Assembly: GCA_017408205.1 (NCBI GenBank)
Contig: JAFQVC010000165.1
Coordinates: 1 to 6,058 of the forward strand
Source of the DNA: Clostridia bacterium
GTDB taxonomy: Bacteria; Bacillota; Clostridia; Monoglobales; Firm-18
Direction: 5' to 3'
Length of the DNA: 6,058 nucleotides
Positions 4,118-6,058 of the stretch are shown in pieces (position 1 is the stretch's first letter; each line of letters begins with the position of its first letter). The notes under the pieces are model-generated. The model had not been told where the DNA came from. It did no database searches and saw nothing but the letters and a program-made list of their open reading frames with translations. The translations under genes and the position numbers were made by a program.

Positions 4118-6058
4118 TTTATTCATTTTTTCCATATCGTTCTTTCTGATTTCTACACGTCTTACCTTACCGCTGATTGTTTTTGGCAGTTCATCAACAA
4201 ACTCAACAATTCTGGGGTATTTATAAGGTGCAGTATGTGTTTTTACATATTCCTGAATTTCTTTCTTCAGTTCATCTGTGCCATTAGTTCCCTTTACAAG
4301 AACGATTGTTGCTTTAACAATCTGTCCTCTTACCTCATCGGGAACGGGTGTGATTGCACATTCTAAAACATAGGGAAGTTCCATAATAACGCTTTCGATT
4401 TCGAAAGGTCCGATACGGTATCCCGATGATTTGATAACGTCATCGATACGACCAACGTACCAAAGGTATCCGTCTTCGTCCATTGTTGCCTGGTCCCCTG
4501 TGTGGTAGTATCCGTCATACCACACTTCTTTTGTTTTTTCTTCGTCTAAATAATAGCCGATAAACAAACCGCAGGGAACATCGTCTTTTACTCTTATGCA
4601 GATTTCACCTGTATCGCCTGTTTTACACTCGTTTCCGTCCGGGTCTAAAACAACAACGTCATACAGTGGGCTTGGTCTTCCCATAGAGCCGATTTTCGGT
4701 GTAGAGCCAACAAAGTTTGCAATAGAAAGAGTTGTTTCGGTCTGTCCGAAGCCCTCCATAATTGTAAGTCCCGTTGCTTTTTTAAACTGGTTAAATACTT
4801 CAGGGTTCAGCGCTTCACCTGCTGTTGTTGCATACTCGATTGAAGAAAGGTCGTACTTTGACAAATCTTCCTTAATGAAAAATCTATACATCGTAGGCGG
4901 TGCGCAGAATGTTGTAATGTTGTATTTCGCAAACATAGGCAAAATATCTTCTGAATGGAAGCGGTCAAAGTCATAAGTAAATGTTGCCGCTTCGCACAGC
5001 CACTGACCGTAAAGTTTACCCCACAGTGCTTTACCCCAGCCCGTATCGGAAATTGTAAAATGAAGTCCGTCAGGGTTTACGTTATGCCAGTGCTTTGCAG
5101 TAGGATAATGACCTAAAGCGTATTTATATGAATGTGTTGCAATACGGGGATAACCTGTTGTTCCTGATGTAAACAGCATAAGCATAGGGTCATTTCCGCA
5201 AGGTGTGTTTTCTGTGCGGTAATAGTGTGTACTGAAACGCTCCATTTCAACGTTAAAGTCTTTCCAGCCATCTTTGCTTCCGCCCACTAACACTTTAACC
5301 ATATGGGGGAATTCCTTTGCTGCTTTTTCCGCTTCGTATGAAACGTCGCCGTCTGCAGTACAAACAATTGCCTTTACTTTTGCGGCTTTGTATCTGTATT
5401 CGAAATCGTGCTCAACAAGTTGGTTTGTTGCAGGGATTGCGATAGCACCGATTTTATGAAGTGCAAGCATACAGAACCAGAACTGGTAATGTCTTTTTAG
5501 TACAAGCATTACTGTATCGCCTTTTTTGATGCCTAAAGACTCAAAGTAATTTGCAGTTTTTGCAGAATACTTTTTCATATCGGAGAAAGTAAAGCGTCTG
5601 TCCGTTTTGTCGTTTGCCACCCACATCATAGCAAGTTTGTCGGGGTTCTTTTCAGCGATTGCATCAACACAGTCAAATGCAAAATTGAATTTGTCTTCAT
5701 TTTTAAATGTGATGCCGTTAAATACGCCATTTTCGTCATAAGATGATTCTATAAATTTATCTGCAACAGTTTCGCCTTTGTTTTCTTTTACAACTGTTTT
5801 TGATGCAACATAAGGTGTTTCGGGGTACTCTTCGGAAACAGTACCGTCCTGTGGATTTAAAACTACTGCGTGAAATTCGCAGCCGCCCTCTGATACTGCA
5901 ATCATACCGTGAGGGATAATACTGTTATAGAAAATAGAATCGCCCTCGTTTAATACGTCTATATGATTACCAACCTGAACTTTCAAAGAGCCCTTAACGA
6001 TAACGTCAAATTCCTGACCGTTATGTGAACTTAATTTAATTGGCTGATTTTGTTCTTC
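4115..6058 (-). CDS. Cupin-domain / medium-chain-type acyl-CoA synthetase fusion (5' end beyond window)
   Basis: 647 residues are visible and the frame stays open to the right edge, so the start is outside; a TTG at 5986 lies inside the cupin and is not a credible start. Visible residues 1-68 form a cupin barrel: H12-x3-E16-x6-G23 (motif 1) and G39-D40...P49-H50 (motif 2). Residues about 95-645 are an ANL adenylating enzyme that activates a carboxylate with ATP to acyl-AMP, then acyl-CoA. Its motifs are TSGTTGYPR (297-305), GFGQTE (436-441), TGD (520-522), the hinge GRIDDVIKSSGYRIGP (536-551) and PKTISGKVRR (625-634) with catalytic K631. Segments such as ISDTGW, SGYRIGP and TAPYKYPR resemble medium-chain (ACSM-type) synthetases. 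The P-loop lysine is Arg (R305). In cupins of this kind a helix-turn-helix often precedes the barrel, so a DNA-binding domain may lie outside the window (inference). First visible gene of an operon with the ACT-hydrolase. Confidence 0.9.
   Translation of the reverse strand, partial: EEQNQPIKLSSHNGQEFDVIVKGSLKVQVGNHIDVLNEGDSIFYNSIIPHGMIAVSEGGCEFHAVVLNPQDGTVSEEYPETPYVASKTVVKENKGETVADKFIESSYDENGVFNGITFKNEDKFNFAFDCVDAIAEKNPDKLAMMWVANDKTDRRFTFSDMKKYSAKTANYFESLGIKKGDTVMLVLKRHYQFWFCMLALHKIGAIAIPATNQLVEHDFEYRYKAAKVKAIVCTADGDVSYEAEKAAKEFPHMVKVLVGGSKDGWKDFNVEMERFSTHYYRTENTPCGNDPMLMLFTSGTTGYPRIATHSYKYALGHYPTAKHWHNVNPDGLHFTISDTGWGKALWGKLYGQWLCEAATFTYDFDRFHSEDILPMFAKYNITTFCAPPTMYRFFIKEDLSKYDLSSIEYATTAGEALNPEVFNQFKKATGLTIMEGFGQTETTLSIANFVGSTPKIGSMGRPSPLYDVVVLDPDGNECKTGDTGEICIRVKDDVPCGLFIGYYLDEEKTKEVWYDGYYHTGDQATMDEDGYLWYVGRIDDVIKSSGYRIGPFEIESVIMELPYVLECAITPVPDEVRGQIVKATIVLVKGTNGTDELKKEIQEYVKTHTAPYKYPRIVEFVDELPKTISGKVRRVEIRKNDMEKMNK

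Noticed and set aside
4392..4407. Perfect 7-2-7 palindrome CTTTCGA-TT-TCGAAAG
   Set aside because: It encodes the conserved GPFEIES part of the ligase hinge, where GAAATCGAAAG follows from codon choice, and there is no T run or promoter beside it. Chance within coding sequence is the best explanation.
5984..5986. TTG as the start of the acyl-CoA synthetase
   Set aside because: The frame is open for 24 more codons to the window edge, and those codons supply cupin motif 1 (H12, E16, G23). Starting here would remove half of the barrel.

Overview
The window is AT-rich and carries strong Gram-positive signals: GGAGG ribosome binding sites, near-consensus vegetative promoters with 17-base spacers, TTG/GTG-type starts and what looks like a T-box leader. 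I infer a low-GC Firmicute, most likely an anaerobic Clostridia (gut-type) bacterium. Species cannot be told from the sequence.

Layout, left to right. Positions 1-117 lie between genes. On the minus strand they hold a good sigma-A-type promoter followed by the first ~60 bases of a probable T-box leader that runs off the left edge, so an unseen gene to the left is probably controlled by an aminoacyl-tRNA. Positions 118-1641 (minus) encode a 507-residue sodium:solute symporter. Positions 1642-1759 are a compact divergent control region containing two overlapping promoters and an ATC-N9-GAT LysR-type operator centred about 65 bases upstream of the predicted symporter transcription start. Positions 1760-2647 (plus) encode a LysR-family regulator. 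A 14-bp hairpin with T runs on both sides (2631-2664) ends both this gene and the convergent operon. Positions 2663-4105 (minus) encode an ACT-ACT-metallo-beta-lactamase fusion, and 4115-6058 (minus, 5' end outside the window) encodes a cupin-acyl-CoA synthetase fusion just upstream of it, with only 9 bases between them.

How it may work together (inference): the LysR protein probably controls the divergent symporter gene, which would bring in a small solute with Na+. The two-gene operon pairs a carboxylate-activating CoA ligase with a metal-dependent hydrolase that could act on a thioester or a related ester. Each enzyme carries a ligand-sensing domain (cupin or ACT) at its N-terminal side. 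One simple reading is uptake and CoA activation of an organic acid, perhaps derived from an amino acid, but nothing in the sequence fixes the substrate or proves that the symporter and the operon act in one pathway. The cupin-ligase fusion and the ACT-hydrolase fusion are the most unusual content here. There is no CRISPR array, insertion sequence, tRNA or rRNA gene visible.
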